Part shown: piece by piece, positions 24,935 to 33,991 of the stretch
Position numbering within the stretch: position 1 is the first letter of the stretch
How the letters are laid out: every line of letters begins with the position of its first letter
NCBI GenBank assembly: GCA_003506435.1
Contig: DOAQ01000023.1
Span: 17,987-81,986, forward strand
Source: Prolixibacteraceae bacterium
Lineage (GTDB): Bacteria > Bacteroidota > Bacteroidia > Bacteroidales > Prolixibacteraceae
DNA: 64,000 nt
Reading direction: 5' to 3'
The notes under the pieces: model-generated
The model's database searches: none
The model's input: the letters and a program-made list of their open reading frames with translations, nothing else
What the model was told of the DNA's origin: nothing
Translations under genes and position numbers: made by a program

Positions 24935-25936
24935 ATGGACACAAATAATTCAATAAGGGAAAGGATAATTGCCTATTTCAACGGGCGGTTATCCAACAGG
25001 GAGGAAACCTCTTTGTGCGATTGGATAAAAGAAAGCAACGAGAACAAAGCGTTTTTTCTTCAGGTAAAAAATGAATTTACTTCCGATGAAGCAGAACATC
25101 CGCTTCTGGAAAGTTCGTATGCCGAACTGAAAAGTAAATTGCTGATCAACCGGCAACTTTCCGTGCCATCAGTCAAATTGAGAAAGTTGCAGCTCTCTTT
25201 TTCACGGATAGCAGCTCTCATTGTTTTGGCGGTAATTCTGGGGGGCGTTGTTACCTGGCTGTTGACAAATAGCCCAGTTAAAAAACCGGAGGTTGTATGG
25301 TTCGAAACTCAGGTTCCGCGTGGAGAAAAATCACAACTATTGCTACCCGATGGATCGAAAGTCTGGATGAATTCGGAGTCCAGCTTGTCATACCCCAGTG
25401 ATTTTATGAAGGGCAACCGAAATGTAAAATTGAAAGGAGAAGCGTATTTTGAAGTTGAGAAACAAAATGGTTCGGTCTTTACCGTCGCAACACAAGATTA
25501 TACAATCCGTGTGTTGGGAACTAAATTCAATGTAACAGGCTATGCCGATTTTAACCGGACTGAAACCACTCTTATTGAAGGCAGCATTGAGGTGCAACGG
25601 GGAAAACAAACTGTTTCTGTAGTCCCGGGCCAGACATTGATATACAAAGATAACCGGTTTCTCATGGAAGAAACCAATGCGGTTAAATCGGCCAAATGGA
25701 AAGACAATATTTTTGATTTTAACCGGATTTCATTCCGGGAACTGGTACTCCGGCTCGAACGCTGGTACGATGTGGATATCGAGATGAAAAGTCCGCAGTT
25801 GAATGATATTGTTTATTCGGGAGTATTTAAAAATGAAGAAACCATCGAAGAAGTTTTGAATGTTTTTCAGTTGACAATGCCCATTACGTACGTAAAAGAA
25901 GATTTCAGAAAAATCAGTATTCAGATAAAAGAATAA
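24935..25936 (+). CDS. FecR-type anti-sigma factor
   Basis: A 333-residue inner-membrane regulator. A cytoplasmic N-terminal domain (IAYFNGRLSNREETSLCDWI) is followed by one transmembrane helix (IAALIVLAVILGGVVTWLL, about residues 97-116) and a periplasmic FecR domain with VPRGEKSQLLLPDGSKVWMN, LKGEAYFEVEK, VLGTKFNVTGY and VVPGQTLIY, then a C-terminal domain ending in a secretin/TonB short-domain-like segment. It should hold the ECF sigma factor until signalled by the TonB-dependent receptor at 26033. ATG 24935 is chosen over an in-frame GTG at 24908. Confidence 0.93.
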   Translation: MDTNNSIRERIIAYFNGRLSNREETSLCDWIKESNENKAFFLQVKNEFTSDEAEHPLLESSYAELKSKLLINRQLSVPSVKLRKLQLSFSRIAALIVLAVILGGVVTWLLTNSPVKKPEVVWFETQVPRGEKSQLLLPDGSKVWMNSESSLSYPSDFMKGNRNVKLKGEAYFEVEKQNGSVFTVATQDYTIRVLGTKFNVTGYADFNRTETTLIEGSIEVQRGKQTVSVVPGQTLIYKDNRFLMEETNAVKSAKWKDNIFDFNRISFRELVLRLERWYDVDIEMKSPQLNDIVYSGVFKNEETIEEVLNVFQLTMPITYVKEDFRKISIQIKE

Positions 25937-25955
25937 TGCCTATGCAATAAAATAA

Positions 25956-25980
25956 ATGGGGAATGCCCACCATTCCCCAT
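25956..25980 (+). terminator. Hairpin between fecR and susC genes
   Basis: ATGGGGAATG and CATTCCCCAT form a 10-bp stem with a five-base loop 20 bases after the FecR stop. No T-run follows, so it may be a partial terminator or RNA-processing site separating the low-abundance regulator from the high-abundance receptor. Confidence 0.5.
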
Positions 25981-26032
25981 CAAAGTTTGTCTGTGTTAAC
26001 CATTTTAATTAATCACAAAACGAAACAAAAGT

Positions 26033-29000
26033 ATGAAAAAAAACAGTTGTGTCGAAGGGGAAGCTGTGCTTTTCCGGCGATGGAAAATTTTCCTGATTAT
26101 GAAACTACAAATTGTGTTTATCCTCGGATTTCTGATACAATCACATGCCATTGTATCGCAGGCGCAAACCGGGCGTTTGAACCTTCATTTCGAAAACAAT
26201 TCGTTAAAAGAAGTGCTTCAAACACTCGAAGATCAGACCGATTTTTCGTTTGTTTATAAAGATGAACAAATCAACCGGAGTAATAACATCTCAGGTGATT
26301 TTAAAGACAAATTGGTAAATGAGGTGCTTGATGATATTTTAAAAAATAGCGAGTTGACTTATACGATCAAAGGGAGGGCTATTGTGATTTTACCCGGCGG
26401 TTTGAATGGTTTGTCTGCCCAGCAAAAAACTGTTAACGGGAGAGTTACCGATTCTTCGGGACAGCCGCTCCCGGGGGTTTCATTGGTCGTAAAAGGCACA
26501 ACTAAAGGAACCATCACCGATTTTGACGGGAAGTACACTCTTGCCAACGTCCCCGGCGATGCTGTGCTGGTTTTTTCATTCGTAGGGATGAAGATGCAGG
26601 AAATTTCAGTTGGTAACAAGACCGAATTGAATGTAACCATGGAAGACGAAACGGTTGGAATTGAAGAAGTGGTTGCAGTTGGATATGGTATTATGAAAAA
26701 AAGAGATCTTACAGGTTCGGTCTCCTCGATCAATTTCACCGAATCAATGGAGAGCAGGCCATTGACTAACTTGTCTTCAGGATTGGCTGGAATGAGCGCT
26801 GGTCTGGTTGTGAGCCAAAATAGCTCGGCTCCCGGGAATGAATCTGTTTCGCTTCACATCAGAGGGGTGGGGACACTGAACAACTCATCTCCATTGGTAT
26901 TAATAGACGGGGTTGCCGGAAATATGAATGATGTCAATCCGAATGATGTTGCAAATATTTCGGTACTGAAAGATGCGTCATCTTGTGCTATCTATGGGTC
27001 AAGAGCCGCCAACGGAGTGATCCTAATTACCACAAAAAGGGGAAAAGTAGACAATATGTCAATAAACTATAATGGATATGTTGGGGTTGAGAGTGCTGCA
27101 AAAATGATTGATTTCATTAGTGACTATCCCACCCATCTGGAGTTAATGAATGAAGCATACCAAAATAGTGGACAGCCAAAGATTTATGGCCAGAACCTTA
27201 TTGATGAGTGGAGGGCAAATTCAAAGACTGATCCAACAAACTATCCGAACACTGATTGGTTTCGCGAGATATTAAAACCTTCTGTTATTAGCGAGCATAA
27301 TCTTTCTGTACGAGGAGGAAGCGAAAAGTCAAATTTCTTATTGTCTTTAGGCTATCTGGATAATAAAGGGGTTGTAGAAAATGCTGAATACGAAAAATAT
27401 TCATTCCGGTTAAATGCTGATTCAAAGGTTTCTGATTGGCTTAGCCTGGGTGGAAATGTTTTCGGGTTTTGGTCAGATAGAGGTCCACTCGATGTAAGTT
27501 ATCTCTTCAATACCATGCTGATGACAAATCCGGGAATTTTGCCTAAATCCTCTGACGGACGTTATGGAGGGAGCATGATGGAAGGAGAAAATACGAAAGC
27601 ATACAATCCAAGGGCAACGATGGAAAGCGCGACGGGAAATAATGAAAGGCAACGTGTTGGAGTTAAGTTTTTTGCGAAGATGAACTTCCTTAAATATTTT
27701 GAGTTTGAAACCAGCTTTGCCGGCAATTTCGATAACAGAAGAAGCTGGCAATATTCAGGCCCTGTTAGTATATGGGATTTTCGAACTGATGCCAAGCTTT
27801 ACGAAACGTCTACTCGCAATAGCATCACGAACAGTGATTCCAGGTATTATTCGACTACTTTAAACGAACTTTTGCGGTTCAATTATTCCTTGAATAATGT
27901 GCATCATATCGGCGCTTTGATTGGTTTTGATCAGGAATATTCACGTCAGGACCAGTTCTCTGCAAGTAAATATGATATGTTGAATGATGCTATTTATGTT
28001 TTAGATGCAGCCGCTGCTGACCCGGTAACAAGTGGAACAGCAGAGGACCGGGCTCTACGTTCCTATTTTGGAAGGATCAATTATAATTATAAAGGAAAGT
28101 ATTTATTTGAAGCAAATGGACGTTATGACGGGTCTTCCAGATTTTCAGAAGATAATCGGTGGGGTTTTTTCCCGTCTTTTGCTGCCGGATGGAGATTCTC
28201 TGAAGAACCTTTTTTTAAACCTCTGACAACATGGATTGATAATGCAAAATTTAGAGCATCCTGGGGTAAACTCGGTAATAATAATATTGGAGATTATGAA
28301 TATCAGTCTTTATATGCAGGCCAGAACTATTCTTTTGGGGGAAATATTGCTCAGGGGATTGCTCCAACTGTAATCTCAAATAGTTTGATAACCTGGGAGG
28401 AGACAACTTCTGCCAACCTCGGTCTTGATCTGAACATGTTCAATAGCAAACTTTCGCTTTCATTCGACGTTTTTGACAAGACAACAGATAATATCCTGGT
28501 GAAATTGCCAATCCCACTTGTTATGGGAAACCTTAGTGCTCCCAGTCAGAATGCAGCACAGGTCCGAAACCGGGGATGGGAAGCCCAGCTAAGTTACTTT
28601 GGTAATATCGGAAAAGATTTCGAATACAGCATCGGTGGTAATATAAGTTCTATTGACAATAAAGTCTTAAAATACATGGGAGATGTGAAGACTATTTCCG
28701 GAACCAAGGTGCTGACTGAAGGAGTTTCAATCTTCCCGTTTTATGTTAGAGAAGTAGATCACGTTGTACAGGATCAGGCTGAGATTGACGCGATGATCGC
28801 TGATGGTTATACTTTTTCACCTGCTATACCGAAACCGGGCGATTTCCTTTATAAAGACTTAACCGACGACAAGAAGATAAACGATGATGATCGCGTAATA
28901 AAAGGTTCTTCAATTCCGAAGGCTACGTATGGTATCAATATCGGAGCCTCCTATAAAGGGGTTGATTTAAATATAATTGGGCAAGGTGTATCGGGTCTTA

Positions 29001-29377
29001 ATTATTATGACGGTGGTACTTTCAATTCGTTCAATCTTCATTGGGATTACATTATGAGAGAAAATGTACTGAACAGATGGACGCCGGATAACAAAACCAC
29101 AGCGTATCCCCGGCTGACTGCGGGGCTTGCCAATAACGACGTAAACAGCGATTACTGGTTGGCCAATGTATCTTATTTTCGTATAAAATCGATACAACTT
29201 GGATATACGATTCCTAAAAGGATAAGCTCTAAAATCCTGATAAATCGGTTCAGATTATATACGAGCCTGGAAAATTATTTCACATTTACAAGTTACGAAG
29301 GATTTGATCCGGAAAATGCCGGTGTAACTTATCCCAATATGAAACAATTCATCGTTGGTCTTAATGTCACATTTTAA
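26033..29377 (+). CDS. SusC/RagA family TonB-dependent outer-membrane receptor with signalling domain
   Basis: A 1114-residue SusC-type receptor. After a signal sequence (IVFILGFLIQSHAIVSQAQ) comes a secretin/TonB short N-terminal domain (about residues 45-120, SLKEVLQTLEDQTDFSFVY), a carboxypeptidase-D-like beta domain (VNGRVTDSSGQPLPGVSLVVKG), the plug with the family hallmark VLIDGV and LKDASSCAIYGSRAANGVILITTKRG, and a 22-strand barrel ending GLNVTF. The short N-terminal domain is what contacts FecR, so this receptor both imports glycan pieces and reports them. A second in-frame ATG at 26099 would give a more usual signal peptide length. It forms a complex with the SusD protein encoded next (11-bp gap). 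Confidence 0.96.
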   Translation: MKKNSCVEGEAVLFRRWKIFLIMKLQIVFILGFLIQSHAIVSQAQTGRLNLHFENNSLKEVLQTLEDQTDFSFVYKDEQINRSNNISGDFKDKLVNEVLDDILKNSELTYTIKGRAIVILPGGLNGLSAQQKTVNGRVTDSSGQPLPGVSLVVKGTTKGTITDFDGKYTLANVPGDAVLVFSFVGMKMQEISVGNKTELNVTMEDETVGIEEVVAVGYGIMKKRDLTGSVSSINFTESMESRPLTNLSSGLAGMSAGLVVSQNSSAPGNESVSLHIRGVGTLNNSSPLVLIDGVAGNMNDVNPNDVANISVLKDASSCAIYGSRAANGVILITTKRGKVDNMSINYNGYVGVESAAKMIDFISDYPTHLELMNEAYQNSGQPKIYGQNLIDEWRANSKTDPTNYPNTDWFREILKPSVISEHNLSVRGGSEKSNFLLSLGYLDNKGVVENAEYEKYSFRLNADSKVSDWLSLGGNVFGFWSDRGPLDVSYLFNTMLMTNPGILPKSSDGRYGGSMMEGENTKAYNPRATMESATGNNERQRVGVKFFAKMNFLKYFEFETSFAGNFDNRRSWQYSGPVSIWDFRTDAKLYETSTRNSITNSDSRYYSTTLNELLRFNYSLNNVHHIGALIGFDQEYSRQDQFSASKYDMLNDAIYVLDAAAADPVTSGTAEDRALRSYFGRINYNYKGKYLFEANGRYDGSSRFSEDNRWGFFPSFAAGWRFSEEPFFKPLTTWIDNAKFRASWGKLGNNNIGDYEYQSLYAGQNYSFGGNIAQGIAPTVISNSLITWEETTSANLGLDLNMFNSKLSLSFDVFDKTTDNILVKLPIPLVMGNLSAPSQNAAQVRNRGWEAQLSYFGNIGKDFEYSIGGNISSIDNKVLKYMGDVKTISGTKVLTEGVSIFPFYVREVDHVVQDQAEIDAMIADGYTFSPAIPKPGDFLYKDLTDDKKINDDDRVIKGSSIPKATYGINIGASYKGVDLNIIGQGVSGLNYYDGGTFNSFNLHWDYIMRENVLNRWTPDNKTTAYPRLTAGLANNDVNSDYWLANVSYFRIKSIQLGYTIPKRISSKILINRFRLYTSLENYFTFTSYEGFDPENAGVTYPNMKQFIVGLNVTF

Positions 29378-29388
29378 TCATAACAGCA

Positions 29389-30987
29389 ATGAAAACTAAG
29401 ATAATATCAATAATAGTTGCAATTCTATTTTTTTCCTCGTGCCAGGAGAGTTTCCTCCAGAGAGATTCGTTAAGTCAGTTATCTGAAGGATCGTTTTGGG
29501 CAAATGAAACGGATGCGACAACCGGCGTGAATGCAATCTACAACGCATTGAGGGAGTTAAACAACAATATGTGCCTTTATGGTATGTTGGATGACTTTTC
29601 TGATATATCCTATCAGACCTGGGCTACAGGAATGACCACAGGTCAATATGTGGCATATGGTTCGTTTTTCTCATACCCCTGGGCAGTACTGTATAAAGGT
29701 ATTTACAGGGCAAACACTGCGATTACCCGTATTCCCGATATCGATATGAATGAAGGTACGAAATTGCGTTTAATAGGAGAGGCAAAGTTCCTTAGAGCTT
29801 TGTTCTATTTCAAATTATGGGATTATTTTGGAGGAGTGCCAATCTATGATAAACCGATGAATTATGACGAAGCATATAAGGCAAGAAATACGGCTGACGA
29901 AGTTGTTGCGTTTATATTAAAGGATCTGACCGATGCAATAGAATGTTTGCCGGGAAGTTATTCAGGTAATGACCTTGGACGTGCAACCAAATGGGCGGCT
30001 ATGTCATTACGTGGAAAGACTTATTTATATGCTGAAAGATGGGGTGAAGCGGCAGATGATTTTGACTATGTCATAAAAAACAGTGACAGGGAACTGCATC
30101 CTGAGTACTATCAGATCTTTAATTACAAATGGGAAGGCAACAAGGAAGTAATTTTCGATGTCCAGTACATCAAGATTAGTGGGTTTGGTAATACTTGTGA
30201 TTATTATTACGGAAATCGGAATACACAAGTTGGTGGAATTCAGCGGACTGTACCTACATCCATACTCGTTGATAGCTATGAAATGGCAGACGGCACGCCA
30301 TTCAGTTGGGATAACTTCAAAACAATCGATGGACAGTCTTTCAATCCTAACAATTCAGCCGATTGGGCGAAAGAAGATTTAGTCAAGCAAATATTCAACA
30401 AAAGAGACCCCCGTTTGCAACAAACGATTCTTGTTCCCTGGGCTGAATTTGTCGGTAAAAGTAATAATACATTGATCTATAAATGGCCCACCAAAGCTTC
30501 CGATCCGAAATGTTTTATACCAAACTTCAGTGCTGTTTATGCCTGGAAAAAGTTTGTTCATCAGGGAGAAGATAACGATGATCGATATAATTCGCCAAAC
30601 AATATTCCTGTGATCCGTTTTGCTGATGTGTTGTTAATGTATGCTGAAGCAAAAAATGAAGAAAGCGGACCCGACCAATCTGTGTATGATGCTGTAAACA
30701 GAGTGAGAGCCAGAGTATCAATGCCCGCAATCCCCCAAGGAACACAAGCCGAAGTTCGCGAAAGAATACGACATGAGCGGAAAGTCGAGTTTCCGGGAGA
30801 AGGTCTTTGGTATTCCGACATTAGGCGGTGGAGAATCGGAGTAGACCTTTGTAATCATGTCGTTAAAGGATTTATTGGAAATAGCCTTCGGACACGCGGA
30901 TTTGCAGAAAGGGAATATCTGTGGGCCATACCATCATCCGAGATCGACCTCAATCCGAACCTCACTCAAAATCCTGGCTGGGAATAG
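29389..30987 (+). CDS. RagB/SusD family glycan-binding lipoprotein
   Basis: A 532-residue SusD-like lipoprotein. The signal ends at Cys18 (ILFFSSC). TPR-like helices and the family motifs follow: WANETDATTGVNAIYNALR, GEAKFLRALFYFKLWDYFGGVP, ATKWAAMSLRGKTYLYAERW, VIRFADVLLMYAEAKNE, AVNRVRARVSMP and RHERKVEFPGEGLWYSDIRRW, ending LWAIPSSEIDLNPNLTQNPGW. It caps the SusC barrel at the cell surface and captures oligosaccharide. Confidence 0.96.
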   Translation: MKTKIISIIVAILFFSSCQESFLQRDSLSQLSEGSFWANETDATTGVNAIYNALRELNNNMCLYGMLDDFSDISYQTWATGMTTGQYVAYGSFFSYPWAVLYKGIYRANTAITRIPDIDMNEGTKLRLIGEAKFLRALFYFKLWDYFGGVPIYDKPMNYDEAYKARNTADEVVAFILKDLTDAIECLPGSYSGNDLGRATKWAAMSLRGKTYLYAERWGEAADDFDYVIKNSDRELHPEYYQIFNYKWEGNKEVIFDVQYIKISGFGNTCDYYYGNRNTQVGGIQRTVPTSILVDSYEMADGTPFSWDNFKTIDGQSFNPNNSADWAKEDLVKQIFNKRDPRLQQTILVPWAEFVGKSNNTLIYKWPTKASDPKCFIPNFSAVYAWKKFVHQGEDNDDRYNSPNNIPVIRFADVLLMYAEAKNEESGPDQSVYDAVNRVRARVSMPAIPQGTQAEVRERIRHERKVEFPGEGLWYSDIRRWRIGVDLCNHVVKGFIGNSLRTRGFAEREYLWAIPSSEIDLNPNLTQNPGWE

Positions 30988-31039
30988 TACACCTGACCAA
31001 AATCAGGATAATAATGTATTGCCGGTGCAATCGCTGAAA

Positions 31040-31183
31040 GAGGCTGTCCCAAAAGTTCAGGATCGAGTCATCCCGAACTTGTTTCGGGATCCCATCGTTC
31101 TAATAATCAGACCCTGAAATACCCCGAAATTTCGGGGCAGGATGATGCGAATTGTGGATTCTGGAACTTTTTTGGACAGCTTC
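31040..31183 (+). mobile_element. MITE-like element, copy 1
   Basis: About 144 bp bounded by imperfect terminal inverted repeats (AGGCTGTCCCAAAAGTTC at the left; GGAACTTTTTTGGACAGCTT at the right). Inside are two nested palindromes, CCCGAACTTGTTTCGGG and CCCCGAAATTTCGGGG. A nearly identical copy in the opposite orientation is at 43303-43445. No ORF. It lies between the SusD gene and the heparinase gene. Confidence 0.75.
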
Positions 31184-31245
31184 TTCAAATGATTTGCTGG
31201 TATATGAATTTATCAAGTTACAACCGAGGAATAGAAGAATTCAGA

Positions 31246-33933
31246 ATGTTGATTATAAGAGTGATAGTTGGTTTTTTTGTTTTTTTTAATGCCTTTAATA
31301 CTTTCTCGCAGCAAAAAAATAATGATTTTGCATGTCGGCTGGAATTGGATAAAGCGTATTTCAATCCAAAAACTACGATAAAAATTCAAAATGGTGAGTG
31401 GGTACAATTAAAGGAGAATATTGCAGAACGAATTGATTATGCGCTGCAAAGCGATCCGGACCTTGTGTTTCCTGTTAACGTTCAGGTTGCTGGAACGTAT
31501 GTTATAAACACTCATGTTACAAGGATTGAAAAACCAGAGGGCGAGGTTCGTAACTTGTATATTAAAATGCAAATTGATGATCAGCGTCTTACCAAACGGA
31601 TTGTTTCTGATGCGAGAAACTATACTGATCATGTTATTGGAAAATTTCAATTAACAGGGCAGACGAAACAACTAAAAATATGGTTGCCTAAGGGTATCCG
31701 GCTGGGATATATCGAAATAAAAAATGATGTTCCCCCGGAAGTTCCCCCGGAAGCTAAAACATATCAGCCGAAAGTCGTTCCTCCGGCAGGACGGCCACGT
31801 CTTTGGGTCAATGCACAATCGCTTCCTCTGGTTAAAGCAAGGCTCAATGAAAATGAAAACCGGCCGGCCTGGATCAAAGTGAAGGAAGCAGCAATCAGAA
31901 AATTTACATTCCGTTTTTCACTTTCACAGGAGATTTTTCATAGCGCTGAACTTGAAAAAGCAGTTGAGATAAAAGCTTTTTATTATTTGATGACCGGCGA
32001 CAGTGCAATTGGTTGTGAAGCTGTTCGCCTGATGAGGGATTATTTGTCCGTATTGGAATTTGGTAATGTTAACTATGGAGATATAACGAGGGAAATAGGA
32101 CGTTCTATTTATACTGCGGCCCTGGTTTATGATTGGTGTTATTCTCTTATGGCCGAAGATGACCGGAAAAGTTTATATGCAGGCATGATGAAACTTGCAG
32201 GGGAAATGGAAATAGGCTGGCCTCCTTTTCTTGCGAGCATTATCAGCGGGCATGGAAATGAAGCCCAGGTAAATCGTGATCTTCTGGCTATGAGCATTGC
32301 AGTTTATGATGAAAATCCGGAACCGTACCGTTATACTTCTTATCGGGTACTGGAACAATTAGTTCCTATGCGAAAGTTTGAATATCAATCTCCCCGGCAT
32401 AATCAGGGGGTTGATTACGGGGCATATCGCCTGGGATGGGAAATGCATGCTGCCTGGCTTTTCTATCGTATGGCAGGACTCCGTGTTTTTGATGACAATA
32501 TAACCAACTTGTCAAAATACTGGTTGTATATGCGCCTGCCGGATGGGGAAATGCTACGCGACGGAGATATGTTTTCAGTCTCAAAAAATGGAAAACCTTA
32601 TTTTTGGAAGGAACCACAAACCATGCTTTTACTCTATTCGTATGCCAATGATCCCCTAATCAAAGCGGAATTCGGCAGGCAGGGAGGATTACCCGATGAT
32701 CCTGTTTTGTTTTTATTACTCAATGATCCTGATCTCAAGGCAAATCTAAAGCTGGACTCTCTTCCTTTGACAATTGATTTTGGACCTATTCTGGGCTCTA
32801 TGATAGCAAGGACTGGTTGGGAAATGGGAATGAATTCAAATGATGTTATTGCAGAAATCAAGGGGGGAGGTTACCATTTTGGAAATCACCAGCATGCTGA
32901 TGCCGGGGCCGTACAATTTTATTACAAAGGATTGCAGGTATGTGACCTGGGACTTTATATTTCGTATGGTTCTTCGTATGATTTCAACTTCAATAAAAGA
33001 TCCGTTGCCCACAGTATGATGCTTGTAAATGATCCGGAAGAGAAAGTTCAGTTTAAGGCCACAGTCAATGACGGGGGTACCAGGTTCAATCAACGTTTTC
33101 CTGAAACACCTCAGGAAACAATGGATGATCCCTGGTTTTATAACGGTAAGGTTTTATCAGCCGATTTTGGCCCGTCGAAACAAAAACCCCTGTATAGTTT
33201 TTTCAAAGTTGATCTGGCCGGAGCTTATAGCAATAAAATAAGCCGTTACACCCGTAGCCTTTGCTTTCTTAATCTGAAAAGAGATGACGTGCCTGCTGCA
33301 ATTATATTAACTGACGACATGTTAACAACCAGACCTGATTTTAAAAAGTATTGGAAGATTAATACGCTGACCGAACCTGTATCTGCTGATAGTTGCATCA
33401 TTCTGCAAAACAGCCGGAACGGATGCACGGGAAAAACACACGTGCAGATGTTATTGCCTCATCCAACAGAACGCCAGGCGCTTATACTAAGCAGTACTGA
33501 TTTCAGTAAGTTATATGGCCCTCAGTATAAGATACCTTCAGTGATTCCGGAAGCAAATGGCTACCACATTATGGTCTCACCGGCCAAAGAAAACAAATAT
33601 GACCGGTTTTTAACGATTTTCCAGATGACAGAAGAAGAAACAAAACCTCTGCCCGTTAAGTTTCAGGAAGAAGACAGGAGATATGTGATTTCTCTGGCTG
33701 ACTATACTGTTTGTATGAGTTCTGATTCACAGCTTCGTCAAACCCCCTTTTCACTTTCCATTTCGGGTAATGCCGGATCGATGGTTTTACTTACCGATAT
33801 GTATCCTGGAGTATGGACGGTGAGCCGCTCTGATCGGGACACAGAATTCAACGTTAACGTTTGGGCTGGACAGAATACTGTTTTTTTTAAAGCTGAACCC
33901 GGCAAATACATAATCTCACCCGGAAGCGATTAA
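31246..33933 (+). CDS. Heparinase II/III family polysaccharide lyase-like protein, secreted
   Basis: An 895-residue protein with a signal peptide (IRVIVGFFVFFNAFNTFSQ). The N-terminal part has a small beta domain, then an (alpha/alpha) toroid (about residues 170-500: RPRLWVNAQSLPLVKARL, GRSIYTAALVYDWCYSLM, NQGVDYGAYRLGWEMHAAW), followed by the heparinase II/III beta-sandwich with GGGYHFGNHQHADAGAVQFYYKG and RSVAHSMMLVND. The asparagine/histidine/tyrosine-rich motifs fit lyases that cleave uronic-acid glycans by beta-elimination; the exact substrate (glycosaminoglycan, alginate-like or other) cannot be told. ATG 31246 is chosen because the signal peptide begins there; 31189 is an in-frame alternative right beside the MITE. 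Confidence 0.88.
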   Translation: MLIIRVIVGFFVFFNAFNTFSQQKNNDFACRLELDKAYFNPKTTIKIQNGEWVQLKENIAERIDYALQSDPDLVFPVNVQVAGTYVINTHVTRIEKPEGEVRNLYIKMQIDDQRLTKRIVSDARNYTDHVIGKFQLTGQTKQLKIWLPKGIRLGYIEIKNDVPPEVPPEAKTYQPKVVPPAGRPRLWVNAQSLPLVKARLNENENRPAWIKVKEAAIRKFTFRFSLSQEIFHSAELEKAVEIKAFYYLMTGDSAIGCEAVRLMRDYLSVLEFGNVNYGDITREIGRSIYTAALVYDWCYSLMAEDDRKSLYAGMMKLAGEMEIGWPPFLASIISGHGNEAQVNRDLLAMSIAVYDENPEPYRYTSYRVLEQLVPMRKFEYQSPRHNQGVDYGAYRLGWEMHAAWLFYRMAGLRVFDDNITNLSKYWLYMRLPDGEMLRDGDMFSVSKNGKPYFWKEPQTMLLLYSYANDPLIKAEFGRQGGLPDDPVLFLLLNDPDLKANLKLDSLPLTIDFGPILGSMIARTGWEMGMNSNDVIAEIKGGGYHFGNHQHADAGAVQFYYKGLQVCDLGLYISYGSSYDFNFNKRSVAHSMMLVNDPEEKVQFKATVNDGGTRFNQRFPETPQETMDDPWFYNGKVLSADFGPSKQKPLYSFFKVDLAGAYSNKISRYTRSLCFLNLKRDDVPAAIILTDDMLTTRPDFKKYWKINTLTEPVSADSCIILQNSRNGCTGKTHVQMLLPHPTERQALILSSTDFSKLYGPQYKIPSVIPEANGYHIMVSPAKENKYDRFLTIFQMTEEETKPLPVKFQEEDRRYVISLADYTVCMSSDSQLRQTPFSLSISGNAGSMVLLTDMYPGVWTVSRSDRDTEFNVNVWAGQNTVFFKAEPGKYIISPGSD

Positions 33934-33991
33934 AATTCCGGTACATTTTTAAAACCGTAAAGCGATCATTAAAAAATAATTTCAAACAATC

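Noticed and set aside
31189..31245. Earlier start of the heparinase-type protein
   Set aside because: The extra 19 residues begin directly beside the MITE end and precede a complete signal peptide starting at 31246.
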